Positions 10,726 to 18,775 of a stretch of DNA of 64,000 nucleotides are shown here, in pieces. This DNA is from Mesorhizobium_B sp035998495. GTDB lineage: Bacteria > Pseudomonadota > Alphaproteobacteria > Rhizobiales > Rhizobiaceae. A program made the translations under genes and the position numbers. The notes under the pieces are model-generated. The model was not told where the DNA came from. It saw only the letters and a program-made list of their open reading frames with translations, and ran no database searches. The DNA is taken from positions 1 through 64,000 of the forward strand of contig DASYHP010000024.1 of NCBI GenBank assembly GCA_035998495.1, read 5' to 3'. Within the stretch, counting starts at the first letter, position 1. Each line of letters begins with the position of its first letter.

Positions 10726-11039
10726 CTTCGGCCCTCAAGCCGCGTTGAACGTGCTGCTCGCCTCACTTTCACAGACTGCTGAAGCGGCGGCGAACCGAAG
10801 GAACGGGCGATGCCGGGCCGGCGTTCCGCCGAGCCCGCGGCCAACATGTGTTAACGGCCCATCGGAATTCCAAGTTTGGCGGTTCCCAAGCCGGAACGGG
10901 TTGGACTCTCACGGGTTGATCGGCGCACCCGGAGCCGCTCCCACTTGCGTGGAATCGGCTCCAGTTTTCTCTTGCCGCGTTTTCAGCGGCGAGCCGGCAT
11001 CCACCTCGCCGGAAAATGCTCCAACGCGGGAGATCGAGC
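10726..11039. other. Intergenic region between divergent genes, 314 bases
   Basis: No gene is supported here; the open frames lack family features and ribosome sites. It must hold the divergent promoters of the small lipoprotein gene and the stress-type SDR gene. A possible EcfG-type promoter is listed separately. Confidence 0.6.
10893..10917 (+). promoter_or_regulatory. Possible EcfG-type (general stress) promoter
   Basis: GGAAC at 10893-10897 and GGTT at 10914-10917 with 16 bases between resemble the alphaproteobacterial EcfG consensus GGAAC-N16/17-CGTT. It lies about 120 bases before a general-stress-type SDR gene. The -10 element has one mismatch, so support is weak. Confidence 0.3.
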
Positions 11040-11879
11040 ATGGGACAGCCCGAACAGCAGCAAACCCCACCCGGCACCACCGAAAAGCTCGACCCCAAGC
11101 CGGACCACGGCGAGACGAGCTACAAGGGTTCCGGCAAGCTCGAAGGCCGCGCCGCCGTGATCACTGGCGGCGATTCGGGCATCGGCCGCGCGGTCGCCAT
11201 CGCCTATGCGCGCGAAGGCGCGGACGTGCTGATCTCCTATCTGAGCGAGCACGAGGACGCCGAGGACACCGCGCGCCTCGTGCGGGAAGCCGGCCGGAAG
11301 GCGGTGCTGATGCCGGGCGACCTCGCCGACCCAGCCTATTGCCGCTCGATCGTCCAGCGCGCGGTTGCCGAGTTCGGCCGCATCGACATCCTCGTCAACA
11401 ACGCCGCCTACCAGATGACCCACGAGAGCATTGAGGAGATCCCCGACGAGGAGTGGGACCACACCTTCAAGGTGAACATCACAGCCATGTTCCACCTCTG
11501 CAAGGCGGCCGTGCCGAACATGAAGCCGGGCGCCTCCATCATCAACACGAGCTCGGTCAATTCCGACAAGCCCAAGCCCACGCTTCTGCCCTACGCCACC
11601 ACCAAGGGCGCGATCGCCAATTTCTCCGCCGGCCTCGCGCAGATGCTGGGCGAGCGCGGCATCCGCGTGAATTCTGTCGCGCCGGGCCCGATCTGGACGC
11701 CGCTCATCCCCTCCACCATGCCGCCCGAGCAGGTGGCGAAGTTCGGCCAAGACGCGCCGCTCGGCCGCGCCGGCCAGCCGCGCGAACTGCAAGGCATCTA
11801 TGTGCTGCTGGCGTCCGACGAGGGCAGCTATATGAGCGGCGGGCGTTATGCGGTGACGGGCGGCACGCCGATCCTGTGA
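11040..11879 (+). CDS. SDR oxidoreductase, YghA/general-stress-protein-39 type
   Basis: A protein of 279 residues of the SDR subgroup with a 35-40 residue polar N-terminal extension (QQQTPPGTTEK), as in E. coli YghA and Bacillus stress proteins. The cofactor motif TGGDSGIG is at about residues 41-48, NNAAYQ at about 121, and the active site YATTK at about 186-190; the C-terminus has YMSGGRYAVTGG. Members reduce aldehydes or ketones with NAD(P)H and are often induced by stress. ATG at 11040 is preferred over 11016 on family length. It converges with the next gene across a terminator. Confidence 0.88.
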   Translation: MGQPEQQQTPPGTTEKLDPKPDHGETSYKGSGKLEGRAAVITGGDSGIGRAVAIAYAREGADVLISYLSEHEDAEDTARLVREAGRKAVLMPGDLADPAYCRSIVQRAVAEFGRIDILVNNAAYQMTHESIEEIPDEEWDHTFKVNITAMFHLCKAAVPNMKPGASIINTSSVNSDKPKPTLLPYATTKGAIANFSAGLAQMLGERGIRVNSVAPGPIWTPLIPSTMPPEQVAKFGQDAPLGRAGQPRELQGIYVLLASDEGSYMSGGRYAVTGGTPIL

Positions 11880-11918
11880 CGCCGGCAGAACGGCAGCACG
11901 AGCAGGGCAGAGGAGGGT

Positions 11919-11944
11919 GCTGCAAGGGCGAAGTCCCTTGCAGC
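11919..11944. terminator. Bidirectional terminator between convergent genes
   Basis: GCTGCAAGGG (11919-11928) and CCCTTGCAGC (11935-11944) form a perfect 10-bp stem with a 6-base loop. It lies between the stops of two convergent genes. No long T-run follows on either strand. Confidence 0.65.
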
Positions 11945-11951
11945 CTGACGT

Positions 11952-13658
11952 TTACGCTGCCGTGCGCTCCAACTCGCGCTCAGCCTCGGCTTGCAGGAAC
12001 TTGTGGATGTCGGACACCACCACCGAGCCCTCGCCTACGCCCGAGGCCACGCGCTTGATCGAACCCGCGCGCACGTCGCCTACCGCGAACACGCCGGGCC
12101 GGCTCGTCAGATAGGGGGAGGCGAGCGCCCGGCCGTCGCCGTCCATGCCGGTCTTGACGAAGCCCTTGGCGTCCAGATCCAAACAGTCCTTCACCCAATC
12201 CGTGTTCGGCTCCGCGCCGATCATGACGAAGATGTTGCTGATGGATTTCCGGATCGTCTCGCCTGTCCGCGAGCTCTTCCAGGCGACTTCGCGCAGATAG
12301 GTGTCGCCGTCGAGCTCCGTGATGCCGCTGTGGGCGTGGAGTGTGATGAGCGGCGAGGAGTCGATCCGCTCGATCAGGTAGTCCGACATCGTGGCCGCCA
12401 AGCCCGGCCCGCGCACCAGGACGTGGACGTGAGCTGCCGTCCGCGACAGGAACACCGCCGCCTGCCCCGCCGAGTTGCCGCCGCCCACCACGACCACCTC
12501 CTCGCGCGCACAGAGCTGCGCCTCCATGGCGGTGGCCGCGTAGTGGATGCCCTGGCCCTCGAAGCGCGCGTAGTTCGGCACGTCGAGCTTGCGGTAGCGC
12601 GCGCCCGTCGCCACCACCACGGCCGAGGCCGTGACGATGCCCCCGTCTTCGAGCCGCAGGCGATAAGGCCGCCCGCCGCAATCGAGTGCGATCGCCTCAC
12701 GCGACACGGCGAGCCGCGCGCCGAATTTCTGGGCCTGCACCTGGGCGCGGCCGGCCAGCGCCTGGCCCGAAATGCCGGTCGGGAAGCCGAGATAGTTCTC
12801 GATCTTGGAGCTGGTGCCGGCCTGCCCGCCGGGCGCGAGCCCCTCGATGACGATGGTTTCGAGCCCTTCGGACGCCGCATAAACCGCGGCGGCCAGCCCC
12901 GTTGGCCCCGCACCCACCACGGCAACGTCATAGACGCGGTCCGGGTCGATCGTCTCGGTCAGCCCAAGCTCGTCGGCAAGTTTTGGCGTGGGCGGGTTGC
13001 GCAGCACCTTTTCTTCGGGGGTGATGACAACCGGAAGCTGGTCGGGCGTCAGCTCGAAGCATTGGAGGAAGCCGCCGGCGTCCGGATCCTGGTCGATATC
13101 GAACAGCCTGTGCGGGTAGCCGTTGCGCTGGAGAAATCGCTGGATGCGCAAGGTATCGCCCGCGTGGCTGGAACCGATCACCACCACGCCGCCCTGGGCG
13201 TGACTAATCAGGCCTACGCGACGCAGGATGAAGGCGCGCATGATGATCTCGCCGATGTCGGGCTCGCCCGCCACCAGATGCCGGAAGTCGGCGCGTTTCA
13301 CCCGCAGCACCCTGGCCGGCCCCCTGGTGCGGCCCGACACCAGGATCTCGCGGTCGTTGAACAGGTCGAGCTCGCCCGTGAACTGGCGATCGCTATGCAC
13401 GGTGAACACGTTGGGCCGGCCCTCCCGGCCGAGGTCGAAGATCTCGACCTCACCCTCGATCACCACGAAGAAATCAACGCTGCGCTCGCCGCGCCGGAAC
13501 ACCAGCGTTCCCGGCCGGAGCGCCTCCTCCTGCCCGTAAGCGCGGATGCGCCGCATCATCTCCTCGCTCAAGCGGGGGAAGGTCTGCGCCTGCCGGGCGT
13601 AGGGGTCGGTGGGGTCGGCGTTCGGGTCGGGCGAAGGGGCATTCTCGACAACGGCCAT
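11952..13658 (-). CDS. Cyclic-nucleotide-binding domain / thioredoxin-reductase-like fusion
   Basis: A protein of 568 residues in three parts. Residues about 28-150 form a Crp/cNMP-binding fold (PGTLVFRRGERSVDFFVVIE, then ELDLFNDREILVSGRT). Residues about 165-230 look like a glutaredoxin fold (VVVIGSSHAGDTLRIQRFL, later LPVVI) but have no CxxC. Residues about 240-560 are a thioredoxin-reductase-like flavoprotein with GAGPTGLAAAVYA, GGQAGTSSKIENYLGFP, the NAD(P) motif VVGGGNSAGQAA and the FAD motif FAVGDVR. The usual CATC redox site is replaced by YAATAMEAQLCA. Such fusions occur in many bacteria, but their substrate is unknown. ATG at 13658 follows a purine-rich site. Confidence 0.85.
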   Translation of the reverse strand: MAVVENAPSPDPNADPTDPYARQAQTFPRLSEEMMRRIRAYGQEEALRPGTLVFRRGERSVDFFVVIEGEVEIFDLGREGRPNVFTVHSDRQFTGELDLFNDREILVSGRTRGPARVLRVKRADFRHLVAGEPDIGEIIMRAFILRRVGLISHAQGGVVVIGSSHAGDTLRIQRFLQRNGYPHRLFDIDQDPDAGGFLQCFELTPDQLPVVITPEEKVLRNPPTPKLADELGLTETIDPDRVYDVAVVGAGPTGLAAAVYAASEGLETIVIEGLAPGGQAGTSSKIENYLGFPTGISGQALAGRAQVQAQKFGARLAVSREAIALDCGGRPYRLRLEDGGIVTASAVVVATGARYRKLDVPNYARFEGQGIHYAATAMEAQLCAREEVVVVGGGNSAGQAAVFLSRTAAHVHVLVRGPGLAATMSDYLIERIDSSPLITLHAHSGITELDGDTYLREVAWKSSRTGETIRKSISNIFVMIGAEPNTDWVKDCLDLDAKGFVKTGMDGDGRALASPYLTSRPGVFAVGDVRAGSIKRVASGVGEGSVVVSDIHKFLQAEAERELERTAA

Positions 13659-13852
13659 GGCAGGATTCTCGCAAGGGGAGCCGCGCTCAAGCTAGAGCTG
13701 ACAGTGGACGCTCACAAGAAGCTGGAAAGCGCTGGGTCGGCAGTTGACATGGCGTCGCGCCGATGCTCGCGTTCCGCGCCATGTTCGAAGGCGAGCGCGG
13801 GATAAACGGATTGCGGCGCGCCATCGCGAGCCCAGCCGCGTGAGGAAAAGCC

Positions 13853-14848
13853 ATGCTGATTTCACAGGTTCTGGACGAGGGTGGCGCGGTGCGCGTGGCC
13901 GCGCGGGAGCCGGACGGCCAGGCGCGGCTGGTCAGCGGTGCGGCGTCGATCCGGGAGCTTGCGCTGGAGGCGGCGCAGGAAGGCGTCGGCCTCCAGGCGC
14001 TGATCGAGCGGAAGGGCTTCACGAAATCCGTCGATCTGGAGGCGGCCTACCGCAGCGGCGCGCTGCTTTCGCCGATCACCCATCCTGACCCGGCCCATCT
14101 GCACCTGACGGGGACCGGCTTGACCCATCTCGGCTCGGCCGCCACGCGCGATGCCATGCACAAGAAGCTTCAAGCGGATGAGCAGGAAACGCTGACCGAC
14201 TCCATGAAGATGTTCCGCATGGGGCTCGACGGCGGCAAGCCGGCGCCGGGCCAGGTCGGCGTGCAGCCGGAATGGTTCTACAAGGGCAATGGCAGCATGG
14301 CGGTGGCGCCGGGCCAGCCGCTCTTGTCGCCGGAGTTCGCGCAGGACGCTGGCGAGGAGCCGGAGATCGCCGGCATCTATGTGATCGCCGGCGACGGGAC
14401 GCCGCTACGCGTGGGTTTTTGCGTGTCCAACGAGTTCTCCGATCATGTCACGGAGCGCGTGAACTATCTCTGGCTGGCGCACTCCAAGCTGCGCACGGCC
14501 TCGTTCGGGCCGGAACTCCTCCTGGGCGACCTGCCACGGGACGTGCGCGGCATGTCCCGAATCCTGCGCGACGGGGCGGCGATCTGGGAGAAGCCTTTCG
14601 TGTCGGGCGAGGCGAACATGTCCCACACGATCACCAATCTCGAGCACCACCATTTCAAATATCGCGTGTTCCGTCAGCCCGGCGACGTGCATGTGCATAT
14701 GTTCGGCACGGCCACGCTGTCGTTTGCGGACGGCATCCGTACCGGGGACGGCGACATGTTCGAGATCGAAGCGCCGGAATTCGGCCTGCCCCTGCGCAAC
14801 CCGCTGAAGCTGCTTGGGCCGGAGCCGGTCGAGGTGAGGGCGCTCTGA
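13853..14848 (+). CDS. AraD1/GguC-family protein (fumarylacetoacetase superfamily)
   Basis: A protein of 331 residues of the GguC/AraD1 family, which belongs to the fumarylacetoacetate-hydrolase fold. Family text includes LTGTGLTHLGSAATRDAMH (about 82-100), QPEWFYKGNG, YVIAGDGTPLRVGFCVSNEFSDH (split over about 174-198) and LEHHHFKYRVFRQPGDVHVH near the C-terminus. In Agrobacterium gguC follows a sugar ABC transporter, and the AraD1 name points to sugar-acid dehydration. Here no sugar transporter or sugar-acid gene is adjacent, so the substrate stays open. Confidence 0.82.
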   Translation: MLISQVLDEGGAVRVAAREPDGQARLVSGAASIRELALEAAQEGVGLQALIERKGFTKSVDLEAAYRSGALLSPITHPDPAHLHLTGTGLTHLGSAATRDAMHKKLQADEQETLTDSMKMFRMGLDGGKPAPGQVGVQPEWFYKGNGSMAVAPGQPLLSPEFAQDAGEEPEIAGIYVIAGDGTPLRVGFCVSNEFSDHVTERVNYLWLAHSKLRTASFGPELLLGDLPRDVRGMSRILRDGAAIWEKPFVSGEANMSHTITNLEHHHFKYRVFRQPGDVHVHMFGTATLSFADGIRTGDGDMFEIEAPEFGLPLRNPLKLLGPEPVEVRAL

Positions 14849-14854
14849 CCCTGT

Positions 14855-15610
14855 TCAGCCCCGGCGCATCGGCGGATCGGCGGCGCGCCCGAAGAACGCC
14901 GCGTTGACCGCCACGAAGGTCTCGATCCAGGCGGGCGCGCCGCTCCGGCGGCCGGGCCGCGTGGCCCGCCAGCCATGGACCGCGACACCCACCGCGCCGA
15001 TCGCGTTCAGGGCCATGTCGAGCATGGTGTCGGTCAGGCCGGAGCCGTCGCCGAACTTCGCCGTCTGCATGTCAATGCCGGTGAGCGCCTCGAAGGCGTA
15101 TTCGTAGAACTCCCAGAACGTGCCTACGCTCATGGCGAACATGACGGCGAACAGGAAGGCGAGGCGGGGCGCGAGCCTAAGCCCGCCCCATCCGTAGGCG
15201 AGAGCCAGGCCGACCACGCCGAACAGGACGCCCGACGCGGTGTGGAGCATCATGTCCCACCACCAGATCGCCTCATACAATCCAACGACTTCGCCGAGGA
15301 AAAGGCAGCTATAGATGAACGCTGCCAGCGACAGCTCCAGCCAGGGCGGCATCAGCACGGGCAGCCTGTGGCGCACGAGCGTGGGCGACATGATCAGCCC
15401 CGCGGTGGCGATCACCAGCAGGCCGCGAGACCAATCCTGCGCCCAGTCCAGCACCGCCAGCACCCAAAGCATGGGCAGAAGCATCAGCGCCAAAGCGGCC
15501 CAGACATACACCGGCACCGCCTCGGCGGCGGACCGCAGCGCGCCGCCCTTGCGCCGCACGGCTTCGGATAGGGAAACGCGCTCGACGGAGGATGGCGTGG
15601 TGTCGGTCAT
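14855..15610 (-). CDS. Multi-pass membrane protein, DUF2238/YjdF-like
   Basis: A protein of 251 residues with about six membrane segments after a polar N-terminus. The core resembles the DUF2238/YjdF family: WWWDMMLHTASGVLFGVVGL (about 115-134), then GTFWEFYEYAFEALTG and LTDTMLDMALNAIGAVG (about 192-208). The function is unknown. ATG at 15610 is preferred to 15646, which adds a basic leader without family similarity. The gene converges with gguC, only six bases apart. Confidence 0.72.
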   Translation of the reverse strand: MTDTTPSSVERVSLSEAVRRKGGALRSAAEAVPVYVWAALALMLLPMLWVLAVLDWAQDWSRGLLVIATAGLIMSPTLVRHRLPVLMPPWLELSLAAFIYSCLFLGEVVGLYEAIWWWDMMLHTASGVLFGVVGLALAYGWGGLRLAPRLAFLFAVMFAMSVGTFWEFYEYAFEALTGIDMQTAKFGDGSGLTDTMLDMALNAIGAVGVAVHGWRATRPGRRSGAPAWIETFVAVNAAFFGRAADPPMRRG

Positions 15611-15700
15611 GAAGGCGGCGGGAACCCGAAAACTCTTAAGGCGCAACTAGCGGCGCGCGTCGCGGGAACAATGGCGCGTGCCGGGGATGCGTTCCTCGGA

Positions 15701-16759
15701 TCAGGGCGCGACACCGGGCTCGTCCTGAAGCCGCGCGCGGCGCAGCGCCGCAAGGTCTGGCGAGCCTGTCGCGAAGCAGGCCACCCGCAACTGCTCGATC
15801 GCCACCCGGAAATGCGCGACCACCGCCTCCGTCGAGTGGAGCGCGGCGCTCAGCGTTCCGGCGGCTTGGCCGACGATGTCGGCGCCGAGCCGGATCGCCT
15901 TGGCCGCGTCCACGCCGTCACGGATGCCACCCGAGCCGACCAGGCTCGCCTCGGGCAGCGCCGCGCGCACCACGCGGATCGCGCTTGCGGTGGGCAGTCC
16001 CCAGTCGGCGAAGGCCAGCGCCACGCGCCGCGCCTCTTCGCTGCGCGCGCGGCCCGCCTCCACCGCCGCCCAGCTCGTGCCGCCCGCGCCCGCCACGTCG
16101 AGATGCCGGACGCCCGCGTCCCAGAGCCGCTGGGCGACGGCCGCGCTCAAGCCGGCGCCGACCTCCTTCACGGCCACAGGAACCGTCAAGGCTTTCGTAA
16201 GGCGCTCGATGCCGGCGAGCACGCCGCGCCAATCCGTGTCGCCTTCGGGCTGCAAGGCCTCCTGGAGGGGGTTGAGATGCACGATCAGGGCGTCGGCCCC
16301 AAGGGCCTCCACGGCGCGTCGCGCCAGCGCCTGCCCGTTTTTGCCAGCGATCTGCGCCGCGCCGATATTGGACAGAAGCGGCACGGACCGCGCGGCCAGA
16401 CGCAGCGCATGGTTGAGGCCACCCATGCCCGCGCCTTCGAGGGCGATCCGCTGCGAACCCACCGCGAAGGCGATGCCGAGCTCCTCCGCCGCTTCCGCCA
16501 GATGGCGGTTGATGGTTTCGGCGCGGTGAGGGCCGCCCGTCATGGAGCTGATGAGAAGCGGCGCCTTCAGCCGCCGGCCGAGCCACTCCGTCGAAAGATC
16601 GATGCCGCGCAGATCGAGTTCTGGAAGCGCGCAATGCTCGAAGCGCAGGACGTCGAAACCGGAGGTGACGCCGTCCACGTGTCCTGCGCCGGCGAGCACG
16701 AGGTCGAGATGATCGTCCTTGCGGGCGCGCAGTCCGGCCCTATCCTCTTGCCTGTCCAT
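15701..16759 (-). CDS. fni: Isopentenyl-diphosphate delta-isomerase, type 2 (FMN)
   Basis: Interconverts IPP and DMAPP, the C5 units for carotenoids, using FMN and NAD(P)H. It has 352 residues, the usual length. Family features are the N-terminal RKDDHLDLVLAG, SSMTGG (about 69-74), GSQRIALE, LSNIGAAQ, HLNPLQEALQPEGDTDW (about 150-166), VKEVGAGLS, AGAGGTSWAAVE and VGSGGIRDG. The frame is open far upstream, but ATG at 16759 has AAGGG six bases before it and gives the family start. The gene is divergent from crtE, with 123 bases between. Confidence 0.93.
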   Translation of the reverse strand: MDRQEDRAGLRARKDDHLDLVLAGAGHVDGVTSGFDVLRFEHCALPELDLRGIDLSTEWLGRRLKAPLLISSMTGGPHRAETINRHLAEAAEELGIAFAVGSQRIALEGAGMGGLNHALRLAARSVPLLSNIGAAQIAGKNGQALARRAVEALGADALIVHLNPLQEALQPEGDTDWRGVLAGIERLTKALTVPVAVKEVGAGLSAAVAQRLWDAGVRHLDVAGAGGTSWAAVEAGRARSEEARRVALAFADWGLPTASAIRVVRAALPEASLVGSGGIRDGVDAAKAIRLGADIVGQAAGTLSAALHSTEAVVAHFRVAIEQLRVACFATGSPDLAALRRARLQDEPGVAP

Positions 16760-16882
16760 AAGCCCTTTTGCCGAGATTGGTCGCGGCTTAATGATTTGCA
16801 CGGCAACCGCGATCATGCCAGCCTTGCGCAAAACGGCTTCTCCGTCGCCCCCTGGAAATGCGGTGAAGAGTTCAGGCAGACG

Positions 16883-17818
16883 ATGACGGTGAACGCCATC
16901 CCCTCTTCCTTCGATGCGGTTCGCCGGCAGGTGGAGGCGGAGCTTGCCCGTCACTTCCACGGCAGCGGGGGCCGCGAGAGCCCGGTCCGCGCGGCCATGC
17001 GGGAAAGCGTGCTGAGCGGCGGCAAGAGGCTCAGGCCCGTGATGACCGCCATCGCCACGCGCGACCTGGGCTGCGCCTCGCCGGCGGCGATCCGCGCGGG
17101 CTGCGCGGTGGAGTTGGTCCACACCGCCTCGCTGCTTCTGGACGACCTGCCCTGCATGGACGACGCCGCCACGCGCCGCGGCCGGCCCGCCGTCCATCTC
17201 CGCTTCGGCGAAGATGTGGCGATCCTGGCCGCCATCGCCCTGCTCAGCGAGGCCTACGCCATGGCGGCCAGCCTGCCGGGCGTGTCGGGAGAGCAGACCG
17301 CGCGACTCGTCACGTCGCTTTCTGTCGGCATCGGCACCAAGGGCCTCGTGGCCGGCCAGTACAGCGATCTCCACAACCTGATGTCCTTTCCCGACCAGGC
17401 GGCGGCGATCAACGACCAGAAGACGGGCGCGCTGTTCATCACCTGCCTCGAAATGGCTGTGACGCTGGCCGAGGCCGACGGCGGCACCGACGCCGCGCTC
17501 AAGGCTTACGGCCGCGAGATCGGCCGCGCCTTCCAGCTTTTCGACGACCTGCTCGACATGGAAGGCGATCCGCTGCGCATGGGCAAGGGCGTCGGCCAGG
17601 ACGCCGCCAAGCCGACGCTCGCGCGAAGCTCCAGCCGCGACGTGACGCTTGACCTGATCCGCCGGCACGTGGCCGAGGCGCGCGCATCGCTCGGGCGGCT
17701 GCCGGTCGAGGCGAGGGGGCTGCAGGGCCTGACCGACCACATCTTCGGCCCGGACGAGCCTGCCCTGCGCGGCCGCATGAGCGCCGCAGCCATCATGCCC
17801 AGCCTGATCGCAAGATGA
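16883..17818 (+). CDS. crtE: Geranylgeranyl diphosphate synthase CrtE
   Basis: A prenyltransferase of 311 residues that builds C20 geranylgeranyl diphosphate from IPP and allylic diphosphates. It has LSGGKRLRPV (about 44-53), the first aspartate-rich motif DDLPCMDDAATRRGRP (about 86-101), KTGALFITCLEMA, and the second aspartate-rich region FQLFDDLLDMEGD (about 217-229). CrtE is inferred over farnesyl synthase IspA from the carotenoid gene neighbours; sequence alone does not fully exclude IspA. Its stop codon is three bases from that of the opposing crtB. Confidence 0.85.
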   Translation: MTVNAIPSSFDAVRRQVEAELARHFHGSGGRESPVRAAMRESVLSGGKRLRPVMTAIATRDLGCASPAAIRAGCAVELVHTASLLLDDLPCMDDAATRRGRPAVHLRFGEDVAILAAIALLSEAYAMAASLPGVSGEQTARLVTSLSVGIGTKGLVAGQYSDLHNLMSFPDQAAAINDQKTGALFITCLEMAVTLAEADGGTDAALKAYGREIGRAFQLFDDLLDMEGDPLRMGKGVGQDAAKPTLARSSSRDVTLDLIRRHVAEARASLGRLPVEARGLQGLTDHIFGPDEPALRGRMSAAAIMPSLIAR

Positions 17819-17821
17819 GGT

Positions 17822-18775
17822 TCAGGGGTGGCGCGGCCGCGTCCAGAGTTCGGCCGGACGCGGCGAGCCTGTCCGCCTCCGCGATCGCAGCGCGCCCGCC
17901 CCGCCGCCGATCAGGAGTATGATCTTTTCCGCCCCGTTTGTCCGCGCGCGGCTGTCCCAGGCGCGCGGCCCACGCGAAAGCACTTTCCGGCCGATGGCGC
18001 GGTAAACCCCGCGCGCCGTATCCACCGCCCAGGCGGCGCGGAAGGGCAGATCGGCGATGCCCGCCTGCGCCGACGCATAGTAGGGCTCGGCTGACTCGAC
18101 CAATTTTCGCGCGACGCCGGCCACGGCCGCGCGATGCTCCGGCCGCGCAACTTCATCCGCCGGCACACCGGCCTCTTCGAGCCAGTCGAGCGGCAGATAC
18201 AGCCGGCCGTTCTCAGCGTCCTCCACCACGTCGCGGGAGATGTTGGTGAGCTGGAAGGCGAGGCCCAGGTCGCAGGCGCGGTCGAGCGTTTCCTCCGCCC
18301 GCGCGCCCATCACATGAGCCATCATCACGCCGACCACGCCCGCCACGCCATAGCAGTAGGAGAGAAGCTCATCGAGGGTGGCAAAGCGCCGGCCCTCCGC
18401 ATCCATGCGGAATCCCGCGAGGTGGTCGAAGGGCAGGTGTTTCGGGATCGCATGGCGCTCGGCCACATCGCGCAGGGCCGCGAAGGCGGGATGGTTCGCC
18501 GAGCCGCCGTCCAGCGCCGCCGCGGTGGCTTCCTCGAGCGCCTGGAGGCGCCCGGCGGGCGAGTGCGCGCTTGCCACCCGGCCGTGGCCCAACGCCTGCC
18601 CGTCCACTACGTCGTCGCAATGGCGGCACCAGGCATAGAGTTTCGCCACGTCCCGACGTGTCCCCTCATGGAACAGGCGCGAAGCGGCGGCGAAGCTCTG
18701 CGAGCCCTGCGCGATGGCCTCGTCGGCATAGGCCTGCGCATCTCCCGCCGTGGATGGGGCCGCTGACAGGCTCAT
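17822..18775 (-). CDS. crtB: Phytoene synthase CrtB
   Basis: Condenses two geranylgeranyl diphosphates head-to-head to phytoene. It has 317 residues with the squalene/phytoene synthase pattern: SFAAASRLF (about 27-35), YAWCRHCDDVVDG carrying the first Asp-rich site (about 47-59), YCYGVAGVVGVMM, and the second site LTNISRDVVEDAENGRLYLP (about 175-194). It is the last gene of the crtX-Y-I-B operon; its ATG overlaps the crtI stop by four bases, indicating coupled translation. Confidence 0.94.
   Translation of the reverse strand: MSLSAAPSTAGDAQAYADEAIAQGSQSFAAASRLFHEGTRRDVAKLYAWCRHCDDVVDGQALGHGRVASAHSPAGRLQALEEATAAALDGGSANHPAFAALRDVAERHAIPKHLPFDHLAGFRMDAEGRRFATLDELLSYCYGVAGVVGVMMAHVMGARAEETLDRACDLGLAFQLTNISRDVVEDAENGRLYLPLDWLEEAGVPADEVARPEHRAAVAGVARKLVESAEPYYASAQAGIADLPFRAAWAVDTARGVYRAIGRKVLSRGPRAWDSRARTNGAEKIILLIGGGAGALRSRRRTGSPRPAELWTRPRHP

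Noticed and set aside
15671..16882. Upstream extension of the crtE frame to 15671
   Set aside because: That part is antisense to fni and not homologous to prenyltransferases; ATG at 16883 gives the normal start.
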